From: Arion vulgaris
Taxonomy: Eukaryota; Mollusca; Gastropoda; Stylommatophora; Arionidae
DNA: 64,000 nucleotides
Assembly: GCA_020796225.1 (NCBI GenBank)
Contig: CM036758.1
Location: 68,585,274 to 68,649,273 of the forward strand
Reading direction: 5' to 3'
Shown: positions 50,035 through 59,565 of the stretch, piece after piece
Numbering within the stretch: position 1 is the stretch's first letter
Layout: the number at the start of each line of letters is the position of its first letter
Notes under the pieces: model-generated
What the model was told of the DNA's origin: nothing
Databases searched by the model: none
Seen by the model: the letters and a program-made list of their open reading frames with translations, nothing else
Made by a program: the position numbers and the translations under genes

Positions 50035-50295
50035 GTCGTCTCTGAGGACAGTAGAGCTCTCTTCAGTTCCTCAAGAAGACTTCGTCTCCAGGTCTATTTA
50101 AGGCGTCCTATTTTTCGTTTTTCTTGCGGGTTCCACTCAAGTGCTTGTGTAGTGACACTCGACTCTGAGTCTTCCGTATGGTATGCCCGATCCATCGCCA
50201 TTTTCTTCTCTTGACCTGGGTCATCATGGGTTCCTGTCCGGTTGTTATCCACAGGTAAGTGTTTACAACTCTATCATACCATCTCAGTGTACATT
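50035..50295 (-). mobile_element. LINE-L type C-terminal fragment
   Basis: Inverse of 47760-48000: TTCCTCAAGAAGACTTCGTC, GGTTCCACTCAAGTGCTTGT, CCTGGGTCATCATGGGTTCC and CCATCTCAGT. The spurious plus-strand frame is antisense. Confidence 0.68.
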
Positions 50296-50571
50296 CAATA
50301 TAATCATTCTTAATTATACAATTATACGAGTGCAGTCTGCAAGCTTAATGTCATCCAATAGTTCAAGAAAAATTACAAAATTATTTATAGAACTGCGCGC
50401 TTCACAGTTCCACCGACACGGTGTTGGGTAGAGAAGAGCTTTTGGCACTGTCGCTTACGCAGTGTCGACCATGTTGTACAAGTGTAAGATAGTGTTTCTT
50501 CTTTGAGTCAGCGTGTGTTGTGCCATATAACCGTATACCATATTCTTGAAAGTGATATACTGTAGTTCTTC

Positions 50572-50768
50572 GACGAACGCTCCATATCGACCACTTGTTA
50601 ACCACTATTTGTGATTTGTATGGGATCTGAGCCTAAGAGCGATTGTGCAATTATGCACCTACAAGTAGCCCTATAACTAGACTATTACTAGGGTAGCTTC
50701 CCATGGCCCCTACCTCATTCGCAGTGGTACTATTCATTGCTTCCCTTGCGGGCCCCATCACCACACGG
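50572..50768 (-). mobile_element. SINE-5 copy with internal gap
   Basis: GACGAACGCTCCATATCGAC to GGGCCCCATCACCACACGG. The core block TCTTACGACATGCCTTG has been lost between TCATTCG and CAGTGGTACTATTC. Confidence 0.82.
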
Positions 50769-51071
50769 AAGTAAAGAGGCTGCAATCCCCGACAGAACAA
50801 ACAAAACAAGTGTTACTGTTCTACATGCTAAGGCGGAACAAAGAGTTGTAAGATGTGTTACATGACGTCAGTGCGTGCATAAATGGCTTCTTCATTCAGA
50901 TACACACCACTAGCCAGATGTTATATTCTAGTGCAGTTGTACCTAGAACATTTGAATAGGATCGCGAGAGAGATAGATAGAGAGCGAGGGAGAGAGAGCA
51001 TTTGAATGGCTACGGACTGAGAATTATTAAAAATGAAAAATTTTCGGATCAGTGCCTTTATAGGTTACAGT

Positions 51072-51256
51072 CGCCCGCCTACCCTGCGTGTTCGTAGCGC
51101 GTTGGACTGCGGGTGACTAGCCATCTGTGAGTGCGGGTTCAATTCCGCGGGCTGGCAGAAAAGACGCAACACGGTTTCGTCCAGCAAGTTACGATGTCCG
51201 TGGCACCGAGCCGAAGAGCTGAAAGTTCAAGTGCTTCTGGATATAAAAAAAATAAA
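51072..51256 (+). mobile_element. SINE-2 with 12-bp TSD
   Basis: CGCCCGCCTACCCTGCGTG, TAGCGCGTTGGACTGCGGG, GGTTCAATTCCGCGGGC. Lacks about 25 bp of the body seen in other copies. ATAGGTTACAGT at 51060-51071 and 51257-51268. Confidence 0.92.
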
Positions 51257-51499
51257 ATAGGTTACAGTTTGTTGTTGTGGTCTCCATTGTTTTTATATAT
51301 CGGCGCGCATCTGTCTGATGGTTGTGGAGGCGCGGCCGCCATGTGACGATTGCAATACTACTTCTTTTGTCGTCATACTGCTACCGGGTTGTCTGCTCCA
51401 GCGTCGTCACACTGCTACCGGGCTTTTTGCTCAGTGTCGTTCGTGGTTTTCTGTTTTTGTCTTACGCTGTTCTGGTGGATTGAGTGATTGTTATTTTTG

Positions 51500-51910
51500 C
51501 TCTGTGATAGGATTCTGCTATGTCATCTAACCATCTTTTTCGTAGTCTACCTCTCGCCTTCTTTCCTTATATTCTTCTTCTTTGCTGATATTATTCTTTG
51601 CGTTCGTTCTTTACGACCAATTTTAATCACTCTTTGTGATATGTTTGATCTTTGCCAAGAAGTGTATACGTTGCACATTGGTTTGGTAGGCCTCTAAACG
51701 CACATACTTCTACACGTTTTTAGGACACGTGCATCCGATTTCATCCAAATCTCCTTAGTCGGCTCTTACGACATGCATAGCAGGTAACAGTGGTTCTATT
51801 CTTTACACCCAATTTGGGCCCCGGTAATCACTCGGCGCCTGATATTCTGTTGTAGAAGACTCTGTATACTGTGGAGTTTGGATGCATTCTTATTAAGTGG
51901 GCACTACTAC
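51500..51910 (-). mobile_element. LINE-C fragment split by SINE-4
   Basis: Right part 51839-51910: HLIRMHPNSTVYRVFYNRIS. Left part 51500-51589: VRGRPRKDG-like (complement of CGTAGTCTACCTCTCGCC). In the copy at 15468-15600 these two parts are adjacent, so the SINE-4 came later. Confidence 0.78.
51590..51838 (-). mobile_element. SINE-4 nested in LINE-C
   Basis: Inverted full-length copy from ATTCTTTGCGTTCG to CGGTAATCACTCGGCG. CTGATATT flanks it on both sides (51582-51589 and about 51840). Confidence 0.85.
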
Positions 51911-52007
51911 AACTACTAATAATAACAGCAATAGTAAGGTTAATTTTCAGTATAATTAAGATGCCGACGTTTTCACCAGTGAAAAGACAAAATGTGGGGC
52001 TAGAGGA

Positions 52008-52275
52008 CAGTACGCCCCTGTACTGCCGGAGCTCGCAAGGGAAGCAAAGAATAGTTACACTGTGACCTACAAGGCATGTCGTAAGAGGCGACTGATGTAG
52101 GTTCATATGGAGGCTACCATAGGAAATAAAAAGCATCGCAGAAATCAGATGTGCTGGCCTACGTGTAGGCGCATAATTGGCACAACGTACAATCACTCTT
52201 AGGCTCGTATCACATACAAATCACAAAGAGTGGTTAACAAGTGATCAATATGTAGCGTTCGAAGAAGAAGAAGAC
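52008..52275 (+). mobile_element. SINE-5, full length
   Basis: ACGCCCCTGTACTGCCGGAG, AGGCATGTCGTAAGAGGCGA, GAAATCAGATGTGCTGGCC, GTAGCGTTCGAAGAAGAAG. (TC)27-like repeat follows at 52298. Confidence 0.87.
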
Positions 52276-52294
52276 TTGAACCATTTATACGTCC

Positions 52295-52297
<3 letters not shown>

Positions 52298-52351
<54 letters not shown>
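52298..52351. repeat. (TC)n microsatellite
   Basis: Uninterrupted TC dinucleotides for about 54 bp. Possibly seeded by a LINE (GA)n tail, but no LINE is attached. Confidence 0.97.
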
Positions 52352-52353
<2 letters not shown>

Positions 52354-52429
52354 GGGAATCCAGCATGAATGTCGATGTGAGATTAGGCACTTAACCTTTG
52401 TATCTGACAGTCAAATGTATTTAGGTACA

Positions 52430-52745
52430 AACTAGTTCATAGTTCATATGTACGGCTCCGACTTCACTGCAACGGGTCACCCCATAATTGCACCGTTCCT
52501 GTGCCAACGAAAATCACACGAAATGCTAACAATTGTATCATGTGCTGTGTCAATGTGTGAACTAATTTTAGATTGAAACAGCTGTACCGCCATAAAAAGC
52601 AACCTGCACCGTATAAATGCATATGGCCGTCGCTAAAGTGTCAACACAAAACTGTTCATCACTTAAATTGCAATTCATTTCGAAGGGACATCAATCACGA
52701 CAGAATCCAACTTTCTGCACACGCAAAACACTGCATACAAACTAG
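52430..52745. repeat. Rep-R copy 2
   Basis: TTCATAGTTCATATGTACGG, CACTGCAACGGGTCACCCCA, GAAAATCACACGAAATGC, GCATATGGCCGTCGCTAAAG. Same direction and order as 39445-39760. After its end comes LINE-X. Confidence 0.8.
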
Positions 52746-52754
52746 TACCAGACA

Positions 52755-52950
52755 AGAACATCCCAACAACACATTCCACATGCGATGTCTCAGGTGAATA
52801 TACAACATCCTATGGCAGGATCACATCTCCAATATAGACATTCTGGACAGTGCTGGCTTTCCAAGCATTTACACCCTGCTGGGTCTGAGATGGCTGGGAC
52901 ACATGTGCTGTATGAGCGGTGATAAAATCCCAAAGAACATTGTATATGGT
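52755..52950 (+). mobile_element. LINE-X C-terminal fragment
   Basis: Translation: FHMRCLR, stop, IYNILWQDHISNIDILDSAG, FPSIYTLLGLRWLGHMCCMS, GDKIPKNIVYGQL. This matches the widespread LINE end RRIxxIxWQDxIxNxxVLxxAG...RLRWxGHVxRMxDxRxPKxxxYGEL. A single in-frame stop. The zinc-finger end is missing. Rep-M-like sequence follows at 52951. Confidence 0.85.
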
Positions 52951-53060
52951 CAACTCGTTTTTGTAATTTGTGAAACTACAGTACTTTGTTATTACGAGTT
53001 TCGCCAGTTTACATAGTTTTACTGCAGACTTCCCCTATATTGATAATACTATTAGGTACA
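52951..53060 (+). repeat. Rep-M fragment
   Basis: GTTTTTGTAATTTGTGAAAC, ACGAGTTTCGCCAG, TACATAGTTTTACTGCAGAC and CCCTATATTGATA follow the Rep-M 3' part, unexpanded. Confidence 0.65.
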
Positions 53061-53224
53061 AACGCACTCATACAATTCACTCTGTCGGTGCCATTGTAAT
53101 CTTGGCGGCCATCAGAGATTTTGAACAAGCACAGAGAAACAGTAGGCAAGTCTATAAATAGTAACAAATGTGTGGGATTTATTCCGAAATTAGACGCTTG
53201 TTATCAATGTAATGCAGACGTCAT

Positions 53225-53522
53225 ATCTGGACTCCCAGGAAGGATCCATTTCTGTAATGTGTGTGTGTGTGTTTGAGTGAGTGTGTAGGTGGTCTCAGAA
53301 GGAGCCATTTCTGTGATCTGTGTGTGTGTTTGAGTGAGTGTGTAGGTGGTCTCAGAAGGAGCCATTTCTGTGATCTGTGTGTGTTTGAGTGAGTGTGTAG
53401 GTGGTCTCAGAAGGAGCCATTTCTGTGATCTGTTTGGGTGTGTGAGTGAGTGTGTAGGTGGTCTCAGAAGGAGCCATTTCTGTAATGTGTGTGTGTGAGT
53501 GAGTGTGTGGGTGGTCTCAGAA
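53225..53522. repeat. ~60-bp GT-rich minisatellite
   Basis: Five units of GGTCTCAGAAGGAGCCATTT-CTGTGATCTGTGTG plus a variable GTGTTTGAGTGAGTGTGTA stretch. A diverged continuation is found after the MITE at about 53985-54075. Confidence 0.93.
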
Positions 53523-53977
53523 CAGCGTTTCCCAAAGTATGCAGTACTGCCACTCCCCAGTGACCGCTGAGACGTTCTAGTAGGTGGGGAGGGGAGGGTG
53601 ATAGTGGGTTCAGAAGAAGTGGGGGTGTTCAGACGATTAGGGTCGGTGGCTCCTTAAAGAAGAATTTGATAATAAATATTTTAAAATATATTATTTTCGT
53701 GATTTTGCGATTGAATAATGATTTGAATTCTGCATTTTAATATATCTTACACGATCCATTTTTTCATCAATTTTCTATTTCATGCATATAATCATTTGAT
53801 AATTGACCATGTATGACAGAAATATATATCAATTTTCTATGTCAAAGAGAAATAGAGAATGTATATCTATTGGGGAGAGTGGTGAGCGTTGGCGAACTGT
53901 TATAATGTGGGGGGGGGCGTTACAAAGTTTATGTTGTGCAAAGTGGGCGGCGGGCCGAAAACGTTTGGGAATCTGTG
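53523..53977. mobile_element. hAT-like MITE, second copy, in minisatellite
   Basis: Begins CAGCGTTTCCCAAAGTATGC and ends AACGTTTGGGAATCTGTG. The interior matches 20850-21304 throughout (for example GGTCGGTGGCTCCTTAAAGA). Flanks TCTCAGAA and TCTGATCC agree poorly, so its TSD is not clear. It splits the GT-rich minisatellite. Confidence 0.85.
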
Positions 53978-54075
53978 TCTGATCCTAAGGGACCACTGTG
54001 TAAATGTGAGTGTATGTAGGTGGTCTTATAAGAGCCACTTCTGTAATGTGAATGTGTGTGTGTGTAGGTTGCCTC

Positions 54076-54384
54076 AGGAAGGATTCATTTCTTATTCACA
54101 GAATGTGGGTGTAGGGGGTTGGAGGAAGGTTTAAGAGGCTCACAGTGACGATAGAGAGTTAGGTCTTAGATTAGTGGTTGATCTTGTTTTTATATCCGCT
54201 TGCTTGTTATCTTCACCTTCGTTTTATTTATACTATTTACTACTTTATTGATTTCTCTTCCACTGCATGTAAAAAAAAAACATGTCGTAACTGCCTGTAG
54301 TACTGCTTTTTTAGGACGGTATACGACAGGTGGGACGAGAGCATGAGGAATTTAATATCTATTGCAGTCTCAACAACAACAGAA
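54076..54384. other. No gene seen
   Basis: About 310 bp; A-run at 54272. No element match. Confidence 0.4.
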
Positions 54385-54584
54385 GCAAATCCTTGGCCTT
54401 AACGTAGATTGAACACAAGTCTCCCGCATGGGATACGCGCTCTAATCTATTCGACCAGACGTTCCTCTGTGAGTATCCTTCTATATTTTCTTATTCTTGT
54501 CTTGTTCTTATTTCTTGTTATTATTATTTCATCTTTTCTTCTATCTTTTCTTGCTATTTCATTATCATCTTCTTGGCTTCCCGG

Positions 54585-55417
54585 GGATCTCTGTGGCTAA
54601 GTGGTTAAGCCCCTTTGCCTTGTGAGTCGAAGGTCATGGGTTGCTCTGGACTGACGCGTTGTCTGCTATCTCAGCACTGAAATCTGAAAGGAACACAGAA
54701 TTAAGTGATCTCAGGTCAACCTTAGCCCAGTTATCCCATGAATCTGAGAGGGTGGTAATCCAGTGGATACCCTCACACTGCAAGATCAAGGGAATGAAGA
54801 TGCTGACAGACTGGCTAAAGAGGAGCAGGAATGCCCCAAGATGACAACCTGGTTAGCTATGAAGAAGCAAAACCATCGCCAAAGGGCTACTACAAAGCAA
54901 AGTGGGATAAAGAACACACAAAACACAACAAGAATGATGGATATTACCAACTGTCCAGAAGGGACCAGACAGCTATACTTCGCCTTCGGACGGGTCACAA
55001 CAGAATGAGACACCACCTGTACACCAAATTCAAGATAGGCACCAACGACCTGTGCCCCTGTGGCTTGCAAGTATGACAACAGAACATATCCTACAGAACT
55101 GCCCCAGTATGCAGACCTTAGAAGAAAGAGGTGGCCCACTTACACCAGCGTCCAAGACAAACTGTATGGCGTGGCTGATAATCTGAGGCAGATGGCGGCC
55201 TTTATTAGAGAACCCGAAATCCCAATCTAGTGAGAACGCAGAAGATGTTCACGAGTGCAGTTTTTTTCAGAGACCCCAGGATTGTTGTCGGAGCTACGGA
55301 GTTCGTGCTTTGTGCAATACTCTCAGCAGGTGACATGCCATTTCTGCGGAGAGGGGGCGAGCGATATGGGGTCAAACCCGGGACAATGAAGTCAATCTTT
55401 CGGCTTTAAACTGTCTC
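54585..55417 (+). mobile_element. SINE-7 split by a LINE RNH-3 fragment
   Basis: 54585-54641 is the tRNA-like head (CTCTGTGGCTAAGTGGTTAA, GTCGAAGGTCATGGGTT). 55246-55417 is the body (GTTCACGAGTGCAG, CAGAGACCCCAGGATTGTTG, CGGAGTTCGTGCTTTGTGC, CTTTCGGCTTTAAA). The intervening 604 bp is LINE. About 15 bp of SINE around the B box is missing at the junction, and no TSD is visible. Confidence 0.8.
54641..55245 (+). mobile_element. LINE RNH-3: RNase H domain and C-terminus
   Basis: WTDALSAISALKSERNTELS (RNase H Asp region), HESERVVIQWIPSHC (conserved His), then a shift and ADRLAKEEQECPKM. YYQLSRRDQTAILRLRTGHN, RMRHHLYTKFKIGTNDLCPC (knuckle start), and in another frame EHILQNC, complete the CxCx(n)HxxxC knuckle. 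The final part is TFASKTNC-like debris to AACGCAGAAGA. At least two frameshifts. Confidence 0.88.
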
Positions 55418-55489
55418 TTTCAGTTCTTCTGTTACAATTCAAACTTTTCTTGTCCTGCTTTTTGTCAACTTCTTCTACCTTGCATCCCC

Positions 55490-55700
55490 TTGACTTCTTC
55501 AATCTTTTCTTCAATCTTTTCTTCAATCTTTTCTTCAATCTTTTCTTCTTGTCTTTTTCAGCCTTAGTCCAGTATCATTCACGTCCTTAACTCTTTCCAC
55601 ACTTTAAGCCGCACACTGCGCCACATGGAAGTCCGTTGCACGCTATTAGCCGCACACTGAGCCACGGCGGAAGTCCGTTGCACGCTATTAGCCGCACACT
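55490..55700. repeat. Two short tandem repeats
   Basis: TTCTTCAATCTTTT is repeated four times (55495-55548). Further on, GCCGCACACTG(C/A)(G/A)CCAC and GAAGTCCGTTGCACGCTATT form a repeat of about 42-47 bp, 2.3 copies (55608-55700). Confidence 0.9.
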
Positions 55701-55925
55701 GCACCATAGAGTTGCTTCCTTATAAGAAGTTTTCTAGTTTTACTTCTACTGTTTTACTTCTACTACTTTTCAAACTTGTTATTCTATTGGGTTGTCCAGT
55801 ATTCTTCAATTTAATATATAATAATATATATATATATTTATTTATTGACGAGTAGTTGAGATTGTATTAACTTTTTTACCTTCCTTGAATTCATCATCAA
55901 GGTGCGTATCCTTTATAGAACGTTG

Positions 55926-56131
55926 ATAGCCCGTCTGCCCAGCGTGTTCGTAGCGCGTTGGACTACGGGTGACTATCCCCCTGTGTGTGCGGGTTCAATT
56001 CCGCGGGATGGCAGAAAAAGCCACAGATTCCCCAGATTTACGGTATTCGTGGCACCGAATCGAAGTGTTACGATGTCCATGGCACCGAGCCGAAGAGCTA
56101 AAAGCTCAAGTGCTTCTGGATCGAAAAAAAA
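55926..56131 (+). mobile_element. SINE-2 with 9-bp TSD
   Basis: CCCGTCTGCCCAGCGTGTTC, TAGCGCGTTGGACTACGGG, GGTTCAATTCCGCGGG, CGGTATTCGTGGCACCGAA, A-run end. AGAACGTTG at 55917-55925 and 56132-56140. Confidence 0.92.
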
Positions 56132-56149
56132 AGAACGTTGCTCTCTGTG

Positions 56150-56520
56150 CAGCACATCTGAAATCCACTCTTGTCTCTAGCCAGTTCACCCACTTCGTTG
56201 ATGGTCATATTCATGGTTTCTTTAATATCTTGTAGCCATCTTCTTGGTCTGCCTCTGCGTTCTGGGACCCTGCCCTCTAGTATTGTTCTTTCCAAGCCAT
56301 CGTAACGCTTGATGTGACCAAAGTATGTAATTTTTCTGTATATTGTTTATCAGCCAATTCTCTTTAACATTTAGTTCTTTCAGGACATCAGTGTTCTTTC
56401 TTTTTCTGTCCATGGTATTCATAGGATCTTTCTGTAGCATTTAGTTTCGAAGGACTGGATTTTCGTTCTTAATTTTGTGTAATAGTCCATGATTCACAAC
56501 CATAACAACCACTGGGTAAA
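56150..56520 (-). mobile_element. LINE-Y C-terminal fragment
   Basis: From the right, in two frames: KIQSFETKCYRKILWIPWTE, ELNVKENWLINNIQKN, YFGHIKRYDGLERTILEGRV and PERRGRPRRWLQDIKETMNM, TINEVGELARDKSGFQ. A third LINE C-terminal type with FGHI.R and GRPRRxWxxDI. The SINE-2 lies right behind its 3' end. Confidence 0.87.
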
Positions 56521-56579
56521 TGTATGCTCTCAATATTTTTAATTAACAGCTTAAAAATTGAGGAAATAACTTCGCGTGG

Positions 56580-57370
56580 AAAGAGTTAAGACGACTCCGT
56601 CTCCAGGTCGGTTTAGGTAGACCACTTTTCTGTTTTCCATGTGGATTCCACTCAACTGCTTTGATCTTATAGATCAGCTAAACTAGAAGAAGCATCTACT
56701 TTGAAAGGCTGATACTTTGAGTGCAACTACCACGATTCTGAGCAATATTAAAAAAAAAAAATCCAAATATGTAAAGAGACCGACTACACGTCTTCTATTC
56801 CACTATTTTCTTCTTGTGTTAAGGGGAGGGAATAGTGATCTGCAGTTTGTTTCTTCTAAAGTCACTTTGTAAGCTGCTGTTATCAATTTTATTAAGGCTG
56901 TTCTTGATGCCGTCACTTCATCTATTACATTGTCTGCCTCTTGCTTTCTACTCGTTACCATCCATCATACCATCTAACATTAAAATTACTAAGATATGCA
57001 TTACAATTCACATACCTTTCAATTTTATTTTTTTTAAAACTCTACTTTACCAGGTATTTATATAAAGTGCGCATCGACCTTTCCAATCCCATGTCAATTA
57101 TTTTTCTGTCTGGCTTACCTGCCTAAAAGAAGAAGAGGAAAAGAGAACCCTTATTTGTTTAATAATAAAAAAACCCCATCAGTTCGAGTAAAGATCAAGG
57201 ACTATCTGGCACGGCAATGTCCGTTGTGTTTGGGCTGGTGGTGACAGCCACCAAGTATTTGTTTTATACTGTTTATTGTTTAACCAGGTTTACCAGCGGT
57301 TCTGAAAATAATATAAACTGACCCCCCACGAACTGCCTGTTTGGTATCTTTAAAAAAAAAAAAAAAAAAA
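56580..57370. other. Mostly unassigned
   Basis: 56580-56660 (CTCCGTCTCCAGGTCGGTTT, GTGGATTCCACTCAACTGC) is an inverted LINE-L type scrap. The remaining 700 bp is AT-rich, with A-runs at 56748 and 57350-57372 and no gene. Confidence 0.45.
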
Positions 57371-57371
57371 A

Positions 57372-57588
57372 AAGGTTTTTAAAGCCGAAGGATTGACTTC
57401 ATTGCACCGAGTTTTACCCCATATGGCTCGGTCCCTCTCCATAGAAATGGCACGCCACCTGCCGAAAGTATTGCACAAAGCACTAGCTCCGGCAATCTAG
57501 GGATCTCTGGAAAAAACTGCACTCGTGAACCCACGACCTTCGACTCAAAGGCAAAGGGCGTAACTACTTAGCCACAAAGATCCCATTG
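57372..57588 (-). mobile_element. SINE-7 copy
   Basis: A 21-bp A-run (its T tail complement), TTTTTAAAGCCGAAGGATTG, ATAGAAATGGCACGCCACCT, CTTAGCCACAAAGATCCC. Lacks part of the B-box region. Confidence 0.87.
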
Positions 57589-57659
57589 TTTAAGGGATGA
57601 AAACCTCTTTAAGCAGAGGAACGCTGCTGTCGACATAAGAACGATGCTTTTGTTGGGTT

Positions 57660-57890
57660 ATATTAGAGTATGTAGTCCAACAAAATGAAAAGGTTGTGGG
57701 TTCGAGTCCAGTCCGAGACACATATAACATTTTTTCACGAGATCCCTAGGATTGTTGTCGTAGCTTTGGACTTCATGCTTTGTGCAATACTTTCGGTAGC
57801 TGGCATGCCATATCTGCCGACTGGGACGGAGCTATATGGGGAAACCCGGTGTAATGAAGTAAATCATCCGCCCTTAGAAGCTTTAGACAT
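57660..57890 (+). mobile_element. SINE-7 body with a different tRNA-like head
   Basis: The head AGTATGTAGTCCAACAAAAT-GAAAAGG then GTGGGTTCGAGTCCAGTCC (B box) does not match other SINE-7 heads. From ACGAGATCCCTAGGATTGTT on, through TTCATGCTTTGTGCAATAC and GGCATGCCATATCTGCC, it follows the SINE-7 body. Either a chimeric subfamily or a diverged head. Confidence 0.7.
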
Positions 57891-57974
57891 AAAAAAAAAA
57901 TGAAATCATGGCTTAGAATTCAAGGAATTCATAACCAGGCAAGTGAGTATTAGAACAGTCTCTCACTCTCTTCT

Positions 57975-58221
57975 TCTTCTTTGCGTTCGTTCTTTACAAC
58001 CAATTTTAATCACTCTTTGTGATATGTGTGATCTTTGCCAAGAACGTGTATACGTTGCACATTGGTTTGGTAGACCCTAAACGCATAGACTTGTGCACGT
58101 TTAGGACACATGCATCCGATTTCAGCCAAATCTCCTTAGTCGCCTCTTACGACATGCGTGGCAGGTAAAAGTGGTTCTATTCTTTACACCTCAAATTTGG
58201 GCCCCGTTAACCACTCGGGTG

Positions 58222-58222
<1 letters not shown>
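57975..58222 (-). mobile_element. SINE-4, full length
   Basis: CTTCTTCTTTGCGTTCG to CCCCGTTAACCACTCGGGTG. Followed by a (CT)n run (58226-58258). The flanks are CT-rich on both sides, so the TSD is ambiguous. Confidence 0.87.
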
Positions 58223-58260
<38 letters not shown>

Positions 58261-58344
58261 AGGTGGAGTTAAGTGAAAAAGAAGATGTATCATTATTAAC
58301 GTTGAATTAGTAGAAAAACTAATATGAATATCGCATGTGTGTTG

Positions 58345-58617
58345 TCGGGGCTCTCAAGGGAGCAAAGAATAGTAATACTGCGACCTACAGGACATGTCGT
58401 AAGAAGTGACTAAGTTATGGTCTTTGAAAGCTACCCTAGTAAATAAAAAGCGTCGCAGAAATCGAATGTGCTTGCCTATTTGTAGGCGCATAACTTGCAC
58501 AACGTACAATCGCTCTTAGGCTCAGATCACTACAAATCACTACAAATCACAACAAATCACTACAAATCACTACAAATCACAATGGAATCAATTGGTCATT
58601 ATGGAGCGTTCGATGAA
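58345..58617 (+). mobile_element. SINE-5 with local ACAAATCACT repeats
   Basis: GTTGTCGGGGCTCTCAAGGG, GGACATGTCGTAAGAAGTGA, AATCGAATGTGCTTGCC, GGAGCGTTCGATGAAGAAG. The ATACAAATCAC segment has become six tandem ACTACAAATC units (58528-58582). Confidence 0.87.
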
Positions 58618-59045
58618 GAAGAAGAACATGAATGTTAGATATAAATAGCAGTCCTACTTTGTTTCCTAGGGAACAGCAGGGAATATGAAGGTGATGATTG
58701 CAACGGGGACAGAAGAACAAGTGTACCGCTGCTACCAATAACATGAGAACCGCTGCAATTGAGGAGAATAAAGATGAAAACCAGAGGTCATAACTGTTAC
58801 TCAAAAGTGGCATTTCTATTTGTCTTCCCCCTTTCCCTCACAAGTCAGGTCGCAGTGTCTGAGGTTAGCCTAACCTTCTTATAATTCGTATGTCCTAGGC
58901 TTGTAACATCCACAGGCTTGGTGCCACAGTCTATATTTTAAGGTGCGGATTCACTGAGTATAGGCAAACAATCTTCTATGGGCAAATCTTCTGGCGGACT
59001 TTGAATTCCTTTACTACTTGTACATTTTCTATTGGTTGCTGGACT
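58618..59045. other. No gene seen
   Basis: About 430 bp with no element match. Confidence 0.4.
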
Positions 59046-59046
59046 C

Positions 59047-59565
59047 TCCCGTTTGTTGCCAGGGATTGGAAGGGGAGCACAGAATAGTAACACTGCGAAC
59101 TACAAGGCATGTCGTAAGAGGCGACTGAGGTAGGGGCCTTGGTAAGATGAAAATGAAAATCGTGGCATATCCTTTACAGGACGTAGGCATCAACCGCAGT
59201 AAATGAGTCGTTGATTTTCTAGGCACCACTTATAAGTTCAGTAGTTTGCATTGCTTTCTGAACGGTGATGTCTATTTTTACCTTTCGTAAAATCCCACGG
59301 AAACGAATTTGTTTCCAAACTGCCTGCCGCGGAGTTTGAACCAGGTACTTTGGGTTATGATCGAGCTCATTATCGCTTAAGCTACAGACGCCTACCTATG
59401 GTAAGATACCATAGTAGATAAAAAGTCTCGCAGAAATCGGATTTGCTCGCCTACTTGTAGGCGCATAACTGGTACAACGTACAATCACTCTTAGGCTCAG
59501 ATCACATATAAATCACACAGAGTGGTTAACAAGTGGTCGATATGGAACGTTCGAAGAAGAAGAAG
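59047..59565 (+). mobile_element. SINE-5 interrupted by SINE-6
   Basis: Left part to 59148: TGTTGCCAGGGATTGGAAGG, AGGCATGTCGTAAGAGGCGA. Right part from 59399: ACCATAGTAGATAAAAAGTC, GAAATCGGATTTGCTCGCC, TATGGAACGTTCGAAGAAG. The gap is the SINE-6 at 59149-59398. Confidence 0.88.
59149..59398 (-). mobile_element. SINE-6 nested in SINE-5, 9-bp TSD
   Basis: GAAAATCGTGGCATATCC, CGCGGAGTTTGAACCAGGTA (B-box complement), TATCGCTTAAGCTACAGACG (A-box complement). TGGTAAGAT at 59140-59148 and 59399-59407. Confidence 0.92.
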
